From contig CM020620.1 of the NCBI GenBank assembly GCA_009829735.1, positions 22,666,020 through 22,730,019 on the forward strand: a stretch of DNA of 64,000 bases. The letters are read 5' to 3'. This DNA comes from Pyropia yezoensis (lineage: Eukaryota; Rhodophyta; Bangiophyceae; Bangiales; Bangiaceae). Below are positions 30,261 through 41,050 of the stretch, one piece after another. The position numbers and the translations under genes are program-made. A model generated the notes under the pieces. It saw only the letters and a list, made by a program, of their open reading frames with translations, was not told the DNA's origin and did not search any database. The stretch's first letter is position 1; each line of letters opens with the position of its first letter.

Positions 30261-32255
30261 CTATGGCACAATACAAAACGAGAAGAACACACACCACTCT
30301 TCTCGCCAAGAAAAGAACAAGTCGTTCGACCGCTGACTCTTGCGTTCCATATGCCCACCCCCACCACTATAGGGACCGCCCGACCACGAACCCCCAGGGT
30401 CGTAGGCCGGTAGCGGAGGGGCGTAACCCACTCGGGAGGGCCCCGGAGTGGAAGCACTGGGAGGGGCCCGCCGACTCGCGGACCCATCCCCGTCGTAAGA
30501 AAGATGTCCGGAGGTACTCCCTCCGTGACGCGGAAGCTGCTGCTGAGTCGACAGCAGCCGTTGGACAAACTCATGTCCAACCGCGAGGCGAGTGACCTCA
30601 GCTGCCAATGACTGTCGCGCCGTGGCTGAGTCGCCCGACGCGAGGAAGTGACTGACACGCCGGGTGACCCAAGCCAACGTGTCAAGGGAGGCCACGAGTG
30701 AGGCCTCCACCGTGGCGTCATACATGATGGCTCCCAAGTTGGGAAGCATCTCGCCGACGCCACGCGCAATCGGCATGGGTACCGGAGTTCGGACCCGTAG
30801 CGAACCCAACGCCACGTCGGGGAAGGGCTCGAGGAACTGGAAGGGTGGAGCCTGAGTCGGCTCCACACCCCCCGAGGTCGGAGTCGCGACCCGCGGGGAA
30901 GACGTCGGCACAGCTCGCCCGCGGCTTCGAGGGGCTCCTCGATGAGCACCACGACGAGTCGTCGCCGATGACGTCGCCCACCCAGAGCCAGGGGGCGACG
31001 TAGAGGGAGTAACCCCCTCTGCGTAGGGAAGGGAAGAGTCCCCCAACCCCTCACGCAGGAGCAGCTGCCCCTGCATCAGAGTATGGGTGACATGGACGAA
31101 CTCCCAGGGTGGCTCACTCTCCAACCCTGGCTCTGAACGCTTGTTGCGGCGGAGGAAGGGGTCCAGCTGCGCCCAATCGAGTCGATTGTGCAGGGTGACC
31201 ATACCCTTGAGGAGGAACGGAGCCAGGTCCCCCGCGCCCAAGGCTAACCAGTGGAAGCCAAGGGGTTCCATACCCTCCACCAGAGCCGGTGGGAGGTGCC
31301 ACAGGTAACCCCGATGGACTACATCGGAGTACCAGCTCCGAGCCACCACAACCACCCAGTGCGTGGCGAGGTAGGCGAAGACCCGGTTACCCTCCGAGCT
31401 GGAGCGTAGCACGGAGCCAAAGTAGGCAACAAGGACGGGGATCCGAGCCGGAAACCCGCAAGGTACCTCCACTGTCTCCCACCACCCTGGGAGAAGAGGG
31501 TACTGGTGCTCACGCTCCTCCAGAGGTACGTGGGTGAACTCCACCCGCGACCCGTGGATGAGGAAGCCCGAGGAGCCCCGGAGTCGGAACTCCTCTCGCA
31601 CCACACCATGTTGGGTGTGGGCGTCCTCTCCGCCCAGGTAGGGACGAGGAAGGGCACACCACTCGGTAGACACCACCGCGTGGGTGTCGTCGATCTCCAC
31701 GTCGCCCGACCCCATGGCGAGGGAGGCTGACAACGCCTGGACTTCAGGCGCGTCCGCCAGGCAGAGTAGCGCTGGTAGGTCGCAGACCACCCCATCAGGT
31801 AGAGTCACCTGGTTGGGGTACCGACGAGTCCGGCGGTACCATACGTCGGTCCGCCGTGGCTCGGGGATGATCAAGTAGACATCCTTGAGCTTGCAGTCGG
31901 GAAGCTCCCCGACTGACTTGGGAGGCGCCCAGGCTCGGGGCCCCATAGGAGGACGGGGCCGCGGCGGGAGTAGCAGCCGCGACTCAGGAAGGCGGGGGAT
32001 GGGAGTCACATCCCCTTCCGCCACCGGGTTGGAAGACCCATCCCCCGGTGGGACCACAGCCGAGGGGGCAGTAGGAGGTGATGGAGCGGGGACGGCTGAG
32101 GCGGCCGCCTCCGACCCTCGCCCGGGACGAGTCGTCTCCATGGCCGACCCCCGGCTGAGAGACTCCTCAGTCCCGAGGGCCTCCTCTCCCGCCCGTCGCT
32201 TGTCCGACAGAGACGTCGGAGACGGGGATAAAGGCCGACTCGGCTCACCCGCCAT
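30261..32255 (-). CDS. Antisense gene of element 1, unknown protein
   Basis: 664 residues from the ATG at 32255, opposite to gag-pol; its stop is about 50 bp from the pol stop. No known domain. Collinear similarity to the element 2 antisense protein runs through the middle: GWWETVEVPCGFPARIPVLV, YLWHLPPALVEGMEPL, QLLLREGLGDSSLPYAEGV and a helical block around LVASLDTLAWVTRRVSHFL. The tail lacks the long Arg/Ser stretch of element 2 and is Gly/Ser/Pro-rich. Conservation of position, orientation and sequence in two diverged elements suggests a real accessory gene. Confidence 0.8.
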   Translation of the reverse strand: MAGEPSRPLSPSPTSLSDKRRAGEEALGTEESLSRGSAMETTRPGRGSEAAASAVPAPSPPTAPSAVVPPGDGSSNPVAEGDVTPIPRLPESRLLLPPRPRPPMGPRAWAPPKSVGELPDCKLKDVYLIIPEPRRTDVWYRRTRRYPNQVTLPDGVVCDLPALLCLADAPEVQALSASLAMGSGDVEIDDTHAVVSTEWCALPRPYLGGEDAHTQHGVVREEFRLRGSSGFLIHGSRVEFTHVPLEEREHQYPLLPGWWETVEVPCGFPARIPVLVAYFGSVLRSSSEGNRVFAYLATHWVVVVARSWYSDVVHRGYLWHLPPALVEGMEPLGFHWLALGAGDLAPFLLKGMVTLHNRLDWAQLDPFLRRNKRSEPGLESEPPWEFVHVTHTLMQGQLLLREGLGDSSLPYAEGVTPSTSPPGSGWATSSATTRRGAHRGAPRSRGRAVPTSSPRVATPTSGGVEPTQAPPFQFLEPFPDVALGSLRVRTPVPMPIARGVGEMLPNLGAIMYDATVEASLVASLDTLAWVTRRVSHFLASGDSATARQSLAAEVTRLAVGHEFVQRLLSTQQQLPRHGGSTSGHLSYDGDGSASRRAPPSASTPGPSRVGYAPPLPAYDPGGSWSGGPYSGGGGHMERKSQRSNDLFFSWREEWCVFFSFCIVP

Positions 32256-32288
32256 CTTGAATAACCTTGACCAACTCGGTGAGGTTGA

Positions 32289-32985
32289 GCACGGGGGGGG
32301 GATACGACCCGCTCCCCCTCCTTGACCGCCACCAGGTTAACTCAACCTGGGCCTTGAACAATAGGGGGGGGACACGACCCACGCCCCCCACCGACAGCGA
32401 CGTCGCCCAACACAAGGGCAGGGCGGGGAAGACACAACCGCGCCGACGGAGACGACAAGGGGGGGGGGGACACGACCCACGCCCCCCAACGAAGACAAAC
32501 GGGGACGACACAACCCCGCCAACGAGGACACAGGGGGGGGACACGACCCACACCCCCCAACGACAACAAAGAAGCCCGACACAAGGGGCAGCGCGGGGAA
32601 AACACAACCCCGCCGACGAAGAGCAACGAGGGGGGGACACAACCCACGCCCCCACCGACAACGAAGACGCCCGACACAGGGGCGGGGCGGGGAAGACACC
32701 ACCCCAAGCGGCGACACAAACCGCACGGCGGGAAGGGACAGACCCGCCGACGCGAGGGAGCAGCGGCGGGAAGACACACACCCGCCCGCACACACGAAGG
32801 GGAGAGAAGACCCCGCGCCGGCGGCCGAGTACCACCGCCGGCGACCGAGTGCAACACCCCCAACTCGGGGTGCGCACACCCCTCAACCCTGACTAGAAGG
32901 GGGGGGAAAGGAGTGAGGAACACCCCGCAGAGAGCCAGCTGGGGGTGGATCGAGTTCTAAGGGGGGGACACAACCCGACCCCCCG
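32289..32985 (+). repeat. Degenerate tandem repeats in element 1
   Basis: Units contain a G run followed by GACACGACCCACGCCCCCC and an ACGAAGACA-like spacer. Cores occur near 32289, 32363, 32457, 32531, 32627 and 32957 (spacing 74-96 bp in the core array). It lies between the antisense gene start and the PPT, so it would be upstream of, and might regulate, the antisense gene. Confidence 0.75.
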
Positions 32986-33419
32986 AGAGCAACCGTACCC
33001 CAACTGAAGGGGCAGGTGCAGGTCGACGTTCCGAGTGAGAACGTCGACGCCCTACTCCTCCAGTTGAGGGGCAGGAGGTGTGGCGGAGGAACGCCGACAT
33101 CCAGGTTAGGGGGCTCACCCACACGGGAGTCCACCCGTGGAGCACCCTGACCAGGTGGGGGACGACTTTCCCCGCACACCTGTTTCGCGTGGAGAGGGCT
33201 CCTCTACCCAGTGGCAGGGCAGAGAGCGCACCCCACGGAGAGGGACTGCCTCTCCCGGAGGGCCCCGCCAGACGCGAGTGCAACCCCGGCGTAACCCTGG
33301 TGCACGCTAGACGCCAGCGATGCACCGTACCTTGCATCCCGACTCGGGAATTGCATCCTCCTCTCCCGGTCACTGCGACTCGCAGCTGATTGGACGCCCA
33401 CCGGGACGGCTGGACTTTT

Positions 33420-33432
33420 GAGAAGGGGGAAA
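33420..33432 (+). other. Polypurine tract of element 1
   Basis: GAGAAGGGGGAAA directly precedes the 3' LTR. Confidence 0.85.
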
Positions 33433-33971
33433 TGTGGGAGATTGGGCCGGAATTCGGTACCAATACTTTGGAGATTCGGGTCAAGTGGACCTGACCGGAA
33501 GTCGAAGTTCACCCGACCCACGATGGTGAAACTTCTGACTTCTGGACGGAAATTCGACCAGGACTTCCGACATACTAGAGCAGGGTAATGCTGCTGGTAT
33601 TTGTTTCTTGGGATTTTTGCACGGGAGCCAGACGGATTTCTACGCTTTGAGTGCTTTGCATGTGGAGTGATATGATTGGTTTGTTTGAGGGTTCATTTTC
33701 TGAGTGTTTTGAGGGGTTGCGTGAGTGTGTGAGGAGGGTTGATAAGGAGGGACAGCAAGGCGGGGTGGGCCCACCTTGGCTGGGGAAGGAAGTAAACACC
33801 GTCTGGCTCCGACACATCTTGTTCGTGCCTTGGTGAGTGGACCCGCTCACCACACGCAAGTCGCGTGTTCGGCGGTCTGGACGTGCTTGCTTCCGGTGTC
33901 CCAAGTTGGGATATCGGCAATACTCCTCTTCCTTCCCTGACTCGGGGTTGGTGGTTGGGAGTACTGCTACA
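33433..33971 (+). repeat. 3' LTR of element 1
   Basis: 539 bp, the partner of 23567-24105. It is followed by the CCCCG target duplication, after which the interrupted gag of element 3 resumes. Confidence 0.97.
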
Positions 33972-34436
33972 CCCCGCGCACTGGCCCTGGCACAGGACAG
34001 ATTCAGTCGGGCCGCTAAGGAACCAGACGAGGGTATCGAGGCCTTCGCGGTCCGTCTCCGGGGCCTGACGGAACTGTGGGGGAACCTCCATACCGAGGGC
34101 ACCATGAAACAGCAGCTGATCCAAGAACTCACCGAGCACCTGCGCACTGACGCGTTTGTCTACAATGTTCCCGACCGTCCGTACCAGCAGCTGGTCACTT
34201 TTACCCCGGGCAAGTACAAGGCAGCCACGGACGTTATCAAGATGGCCCAAGGGTCCTCTTCGAGCAAGGCTGGTCCCTCTGTTTCCACCCGCGGGCCATG
34301 CTTGGATCTGATGGCTATCCCCGCTGGTGATGGTATCACGCCTTTGTAGCGGTCGTTCTGTGGACCTGTGGGCCTGCCCGTCGGAACGTGCCTTCGAGAG
34401 AAGCCATCGGCAGATGATCCCGCGAGGTCCACGGCT

Positions 34437-34882
34437 TGCCATCACACCAATCACAAGCACCCCTGCGTGCCACCAGGCCCCCCAGCCTGTGGCAAAGAAG
34501 TGCAAGTCGCACACACCTATCCCTATTGTGGGGCAATCCCCCCAAAACGAAACAAGATGATGGTGTGTGGGCCAACAGTTTCTTGGTCGGGACGGGGAAG
34601 CGAGGCCAAGCAACGCTGTCCCTCCCCTTATCCCTCCAGGGTCCTCTCAGAATCTCGCCACGCAGAATCTCCCACCCCAGCACCTGCCCACTGGGCCACA
34701 CGAAAATTCAAGACGATAAAATGCAGAAAACCCTCAAATCCACGTTGGATTTAGTATCGAGCAACACATCCCTGACTTAGGGAAATCCGGGATCAAATGC
34801 AAAGGGAGAAGCGGGTCAGAACAGCTGGCTCCCGACCCCATGTGGCGCGCCTTGCCCCGTAAGTCGCGCCAGTTCTGCCACA
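34437..34882 (-). repeat. Diverged solo LTR related to element 2
   Basis: Shares long stretches with the 469-bp LTR (GCAAGTCGCACACAC, CAACAGTTTCTTGGTCGGGA, CACGAAAATTCAAGACGATA) but with many substitutions and indels. The TGCC...CTGCCACA ends are approximate, and no clean target duplication is seen. No internal region of the same orientation follows, so it is a solo LTR or a remnant. Confidence 0.75.
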
Positions 34883-36469
34883 CAGCCCTTCCCTCACAAG
34901 AAGAACACCCTGCAAGTTAACCCAGGAACCGCAATAGTTCCTGAAAAGAATGCGTCCCCGTGCTGGGCCCGGCCTACCCAATTCTAAGCCCCTTTCGTCC
35001 AAGCCAGGACTAAAACATGGCCCATTGGCTCACCGCTTGAGGAGCATTAGTCTGCGAAAAATTCTCGCCCGGCTTTAGTCCTAATCACATAGGTCCCCGC
35101 GCCGGGGCGCACATGACGAAACATAGGCTGGCGGGCCCACGTATGAGTATCGACACTGCGACGCAGTCTGCAGACTAAATTCAGGCTTCGCCTGGCCCGC
35201 GTATGGCGAGGCAGCTGGGGGGGGAGGCTTCCAGGTCAATCTCGACATGTGTACTTATTAGCGGACGTGCAATACATGCTGCATGTCCCCAGTGTATGTA
35301 TGATTAACAGGCAAATGAAGGTGAGACAAAACATCTACGGCAACCATATAGAGTTTTGCCAAGCGCCCAAGGCGGTCTTAATGTCCCCTTTTAGGGATCG
35401 CTAATCCGCGAACAGGGCGCGCTGCGCCCCGTCTCATCCTGGCACCAACATCTCGCCTTAAGTGCAATCAACCATAAAATCACAAATAGAAGCGAGGTCC
35501 GAGTCACCTCATGTCAAATAGGTCAGCTGTATGAATGGACAATGCGAATCAAGATTACTTCTCATGGAAATACATACATTTCAAGACCACACATGCTAGA
35601 CGAGGATGAGGTTGTCTCAGCAACGTCAGCGCATTTAAAGGTCATCCTTTGCCTCCGTCGCGTTGAAAGAGCGGTAAGTTTCTCTCACAGCAAAAATTCT
35701 CGCCACACTGTGTTGTGATAATAGTGTTGTTATCGCTCAAAAGCCCTGCTTGCAGCTAGACCGGCGATTGACATCGTTCTCCATCGAGGCTGGAACCAAG
35801 TAGCCCCAGTTCGCGTGTATGGTCATCTCCGCCTCCGAATACATACATTGGCGCTTGTTGAATGAAATGCTGGCAGCCTGAGACCAAGACATCAAGTCAG
35901 TTTCTGAAGAAAAAAACAATCTGTTGGCCGAAAACTGCAAACAGCTTCTTGAACGACCAACCATTTTCTTATACAGGCGGCCACACAGCGCCTAAACAGA
36001 AGGCAAGCTTTTCACTGTCAGTAGTACCATCGTTGAAAATCTTGGCAGGATATCGTGTTTCATTTGATCCTTGAGAAATAGAAACTGGGAGTCTGGCGTG
36101 CCGCGCCACACCGGTCCGGGAGTCGCTCTCGTGCTCCCTTCACGTTTGCTGAGAACTTTTCTGAGTGAGTTAGTCTCAGTCCTCCGACAAGAGTTCCAAG
36201 AACCAGTGTACAACCGAATATTGACTGTTTTGCTATTACCCCAGCACTGGATTGATCCAAAGACCCACAACAGCGCAAGAAAGGCAGTATGAAACCATGT
36301 CACTTTGTCAGCTGAAGGCGAGACAACAGGAGGCCATGATGGCCCGACTGCCAGAAGCGGACAAGTGGCTGCAGCAATGACGGCCCTCACCCCCATCGTC
36401 GACAGGTCGAGACGCTTTTCTCTCTCGCCAGGAGTCTCCTCCATTTGGGTACCACGAAGGAGGACCAAG
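34883..36469. other. Gene-poor region
   Basis: Lower-GC DNA right of the retrotransposon block. I see no gene, tRNA or recognisable repeat. Confidence 0.5.
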
Positions 36470-36577
36470 GGGATCATTCGTGACACAGGCGTTTTTCAGG
36501 CTTTTCATTGGTCATATTTACCTATGTAAATATGACCAATGAAAAGCCTGAAAAACGCCTGTCTCACAAATGATCCT
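36470..36577. repeat. Near-perfect 51-bp inverted repeat (hairpin)
   Basis: The inner 37 bases (36485-36521) pair perfectly with 36526-36562 around a 4-base loop. Pairing continues outward to about 36470/36577 with two mismatches. It is AT-richer than its surroundings. It could be a foldback element, a small-RNA precursor or a relic of a DNA transposon. Confidence 0.9.
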
Positions 36578-39107
36578 GTTATTCTTGTTATTTACTGGAA
36601 CGGTCGAAAGTGGCTATTTGTGCGCGACACGGTGTCGCGCACGCGAGTCGATGGGCGTGACTTTGGCGCTGTCAATTTTTGTATTTCGAACTTTCCACAG
36701 CGGGGCGTCTCCTATTCCCAAGTGGGCAATAATAATTAGGGTGACAGCAGTGACCAGTTGGGGCCGCCCCCCACACCGACGACGGCGGCCGCGTCCGCTG
36801 CCCCCGACACTGCCAGCTGTGTAGTCAGCACCCCGTTATGAGCTCAGCGGCAGCAGCGTCGGGCACGCGCGCCATGGCCATCGGTACCGCTCATCCCCCC
36901 GTTGTCGCCTGTGGCGGCGTCGCTGCTTGCTCAAGTGGCGGCCAGCGAGAAGTGGTCAACTGTTCTTGTCCACACGCCGAAGAGAGGTGTGCGTACTGCG
37001 GCGCGCGTGTCGCTTCCCCGTAATCCAGCGAGACCGGCCCTCATAGAAAGCTCTGCAGCTGGGAAAGAGACTTTGCCGCGAGAGAGAGAGAAGGGACTAC
37101 GTAGCTATCAGTGGGTGAGGAGGTACTTCCGCAGCGGCGGCAGATGGACCTGATCGAGCGGAACCGGACGATGACGGGTGGTCAGGCCGAGGAGCCAAGC
37201 CCCGACGGTGCCACTGGGTCAAAGAAGTGAAAGATGGGGGGTTACAAGCGGCGCTTTTGGGCGCGTCGGCTTCTTCGCAGGCGTGATTAAGGCGCGACCT
37301 GTGCGCCCTACATATATCAGAAGCGCCTCGCGCCCCGCTAAAGAAGAGCTCTCTTCTCAACCCTGTGTAATCATAATTCGACTGGTTGAACACTCCTGGA
37401 TTGGTACCTGGCGGAGTCTAATTGGTGTTTGCGACCTTGTCATCGGGGGTGCTTGACAGTTAATCCGTGACGGCCAACCCAAACGTCTACTCGACGGCTA
37501 ATCCAATGGCGACTTGTTCGATTCAGTATCGATTTTGGTGCGATTCGATTCGGTGCTCTCCGACTTCCACATGCTGCGAGTATCTGCTTCTCCGAACATG
37601 GGTATTACGCTACACGGCCCTCATGAGCAGCCACTACCGCCGTCACCCCGCAGCCGCCCCCCGCGATAATATAACTCAAACAGCGTGGCTCACTCAATTT
37701 ATGCGTGTTGTCAGCAGGAGTCGACCCTACCCAGTGCTCTCCAGGGCGTTTCCTTCGGCGCCCCTTAAATCCGCCATATATCGAGTCACTTCCCTCTCCA
37801 ATTTTTCAACTTTCACGCACCAGCTGAAGCAGGCAACAGGGGCAGAGTGTGCGCGTGCAGCATCGCTACGATATTGTGCTGATGGAGTCATCGGCTGCGT
37901 GGAACGCGACTTGTGAAGCGGGCCGCCCAGCTGCCTGTCCGTACACGCAGATGATAGTCTAGTAGCTCCTTTCGCGGAAAGGGGGCTGCTGTTATGTCCT
38001 GGTGTGTCCTGATATCAGTGTGTGTCCTCGCCCCAGGTTTAACAACGGGCTCAAATGAGATTTAGCTTACCCACGTAATGTGTTCGTTGTGAAATTTAAT
38101 AAGTCTTGCAAAAACGAACTGTGAGAAGGCGATCATGATTGGCGAGCACAGAACGCCTGCTGGGGCTCCGCACGAGCCGTCAACGCCGCCTTCACTGAGA
38201 CCTCTGCCTGGGCCTGGGGAAAAGCGGCTGGGTAAGATGTCTGGGAACAGCGTCGGGGTGTGACCGACGCCTTCCCAGATTTTTGAGACTTCCCAGACGC
38301 TCTCTCACGTGCTTTACCTGACGACTTCACTGGCTTTCCCCGATGCATACTTTCTCACACGACATCCCAGATTAGCACAAACAGTATCCCAGACTTTCCA
38401 AGACCGGTTTTTGTACGACGGACGAGGAGAGGATGTTACTGGCGAGCATGCGAATGAGCGGCGAGACGGGGTTTGCCGCAAACGCGGGGACCCGCAGCGC
38501 AATGGTGCTAGAACGGTGGTTCTGGATTCAGCCTGAATACGGATGGGGTCTCGCTGGTACAATCAATCCGCGATGGTCGTCCACCTCTTTGGCACGAACG
38601 GCGGCTTTACGCATCCGGAGCCGGCTATGAGAGCTACTTTCCCAACAACAAAATTTTCATCAGTACCGCCCTCCATCGTGGGATCAAGCGCGGTCGAACT
38701 TGACAGTAGCGCGGAAGTCCTTGCACTTCGCAACAAGAGCGTGTCTTGATCGCCCATCTGAGCGGTGCGGATTTAACCGGGGTCCCCGAAAGGAAGAGTA
38801 CAGTATTATTGCTTTTTCACTGGCCAGGACTGCTGATAATCTGAAGAACCATTGAAGTCCGAATTTGTTGTGTTTATTTGTCACAAGTCTTGGGCCAGAC
38901 ACCTCTTCACCACACAACCAGCTGCCTTTCCTGCGAGACATGCTCTACTCCATCCCCAGCGCCTCTCCCGACACACCCCGCCCCGCATCCCCGGTCGCCC
39001 ACGCTGATATCACCCGCTCCCCCCTGCTTCACTGCACGTCCCGTCCCGTAACTCTGGTTAATTGTATCACCCTCTGTTTTTTTTTTCCCGTGGCCACGCC
39101 CGTCGCC
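36578..39107. other. Gene-poor region upstream of ATP synthase d
   Basis: 2.5 kb with only short open frames lacking recognisable domains. The last ~100 bp contain pyrimidine-rich DNA (a T9 run near 39080) that is probably promoter/5' UTR of the next gene. Confidence 0.5.
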
Positions 39108-40427
39108 ATGGCCGCCCGTGCCGCTCTGGCCCGATCCGTCCGCCCGCTGCTGCTCCGGCGGGGTGTGGCGACCACCACCCCCGCCGCCGCGGCAGCGGCG
39201 GTGGCGACCACCGGTGCTTCGCTACGGGCAGAGTTGGAGAAGTTGCAGCGTTTCTCTCCCAACCTGCCTGAAGAGACGGCGGCAGTGCTATTGACGCCGG
39301 AGGTGCGGGCTGACGTTGCGGCCATTACGGCGGCGGAGGAGGCGCTGATGGGTGCGATCGACACCACGGATGTGTCAGTGGACTGGGTAGGTTGTCCGAT
39401 CTCTGTGCTTCCTTCTGTTTTTACCTCCCTGTTGGGAGGTAGTGCACGAAGTGCGGGAGAAGTGGCCGTTCCTGCGGTGTCCTTGCCGCCCTATGTGTGG
39501 TTCTAGGCCTTATCCGGGGTGGGATTGGGTCGCGAGTGGGGAGTCTTCGAGGGCACCTGAAGAAAGGCTCTCTCATTTTCCCGTCGTTGATCACAAGCAG
39601 TTACGACATTGGCCCAAGTTGGGAGGCTGAGTTGGGGGGCTGCGTTGGGCACGCGGAATTGGTACCGATGTGCTCGATGTGCTTCCTGTGAGCTGTAGCC
39701 CGGGGTCCATCGGGGCAGGCGTTTGCTCGAGGGGGGGTGCGCTGGGTTCTGTGAGTACCGACCGAATGACTGGGTCGCAGACCGACGTGTATCGTGTACT
39801 GTATAGCCTCAGCTGTGCTTGAGCGCTTGTTCTGACATTTTGTTCCGCTGTTGCCGCCTGTCGTCTTCTTGGCTGTTATGTTTTGATGCTGCTGTCGCTA
39901 CGTTTTTTATTTTATTGTGTGGCACTCTGTCTGCCCTCGTTTTATTGACTGTGCCTTCCTAGAACGAGTGGTCGTCCAAGATTACGTTCCCCGGCCTGGT
40001 GGACACGTTCCGCAAGTCCCATGCCGCTATCATCCCCGAGGACCCATCTGCTCTCGTTGCCGCTGCAGTGGCGGACGCCGAAGAAACGCTGCGGCCGCTG
40101 CAAAAAGAAGCGGCCGCTGCGGCTGATGCGACGAAGGCGGACCTCGAAACGGTGGACGCCCACCTGGCCGACGCCACCTGGTTTGCCGAGTCGGTGGGAG
40201 AGTTGACGACCGCTGAGTTTTGTGAGCGCTACCCTGCCACCGCGGCGGCCGCCGATGAGGATGTGCGGGCCGAGGCATGGGCGCTGACTGACCCTGCAGC
40301 CGGCGTGAATGAGGCGGTTGCGGCGATGAGCGAGAAGGATGCTATGGCCGCTCTTAATGCGAAGGGGGAGGAGGCTCTGGTGGCTGCTGTGAAGGAGGGC
40401 AAGGATACCAAGGTTCTGGTCGAGTAG
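39108..40427 (+). CDS. Mitochondrial ATP synthase subunit d (two exons)
   Basis: Peripheral-stalk subunit d of F1Fo-ATP synthase. Exon 1 is 39108-39386, intron 39387-39962 (GTAGGT...CCTAG, phase 0), exon 2 39963-40427, giving 247 residues. The N-terminus MAARAALARSVRPLLLRRGVA is a typical mitochondrial presequence. Matches to the plant subunit: DW...W followed by GLVDTFRKSHAAIIP (plant DWDYYRKG..VDKYKEAYDSIEIP), and LTTAEFCERYP...DEDVRAEAW (plant MTADEYFEKHP..DEIRNDNW). Ala- and Glu-rich helices fill the middle. It is longer than the usual 160-180 residues because of the presequence and Ala-rich spacers. Convergent with argC. Confidence 0.82.
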
Positions 40428-41050
40428 ACGGAGCACTTGGCTTAATGGACTGCGTGTGTCGAACTTGCGCACGCGCATGTTTGAGTCGTGTGAGGCGGTT
40501 GCCAAGAGGTAAGGTAGTCCTGGCCTGCGCTACCTGGCCATTTGTGTCCCTGCTATCGTTCGGTCGTTGCATGATGACCAGTGCTTTTTGTGGCAACGAG
40601 GTTGTGTTGGACCCAAGACGGCTATTCATGGTTGGAGGGTTTTGAGAACCCATTGATATTGCCTGCGATGTGTGATGCCGGTGGCTGAAGAGGGATAACG
40701 TAGTTTGGTTGTACTGTTCCTTTCGGTCTGGTCCGTCTCTTGAAGACTCTTCAAGACGGCAGGGATTTTCATCTTGTTTTTCTTTGTGCCACACTCGAGG
40801 CACGTGCCTGTCTCTCGCCCATCAGCACTGCTAGTCATGGACGGGTGATGCGACCAACCACTTGTGCTTTCCATTGGTATCGCTTCCGTCATGGGAGAAA
40901 TCGCCGCGCTTTCTGATGCACCCAAAGATAACGTATCGTCGAGACCACCCCGTCACACCCGGCCCGTCGGGCAACCTATCACCCTTTGAATGAACGATTG
41001 GTGGGCATCCGTGCTCGCTCACCCCGTCTCAACCGTCTTCTGCCGCCTTG
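40428..41050. other. Convergent 3' region
   Basis: Untranslated and intergenic DNA between the subunit d and argC stops. No other feature seen. Confidence 0.5.

Larger units (their letters stand above)
23567..33971 (+). mobile_element. Element 1: complete Ty3/gypsy chromovirus with antisense gene
   Basis: 10,405 bp. LTRs of 539 bp (23567-24105 and 33433-33971) start TGTGGGAG and end CTGCTACA. The target duplication CCCCG is at 23562-23566 and 33972-33976. Order: LTR, PBS, gag, pol, opposite-strand gene, tandem-repeat region, PPT, LTR. The LTRs differ at two positions (23817 A versus 33683 G; 24043 A versus 33909 G), so insertion is recent. Pol is split by a -1 frame change near 27045. Confidence 0.97.
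13640..34349 (+). pseudogene. Element 3: older Ty3/gypsy gag fragment split by two insertions
   Basis: Gag-like coding sequence continues across both insertions. The left piece ends at 13854 (homology here uncertain), the middle piece is 23232-23566 and the right piece is 33972-34349. The middle piece has FAWYPNFSGKEALKAFTWL and LAKACNDNAVFEGMALY, equivalent to WDGTPPLKVFQFLRKFAKACDDN in the intact gags. The right piece has DEGIEAFAVRLRGL and a stop at 34349. Without the inserts and one copy of each TSD the frame is open across both junctions. No pol or LTR of this element is seen in the window. Confidence 0.7.

Noticed and set aside
33693..34613. 306-codon minus-strand open frame
   Set aside because: Crosses the 3' LTR of element 1 into element 3 gag, so it is a chance fusion over an insertion boundary.
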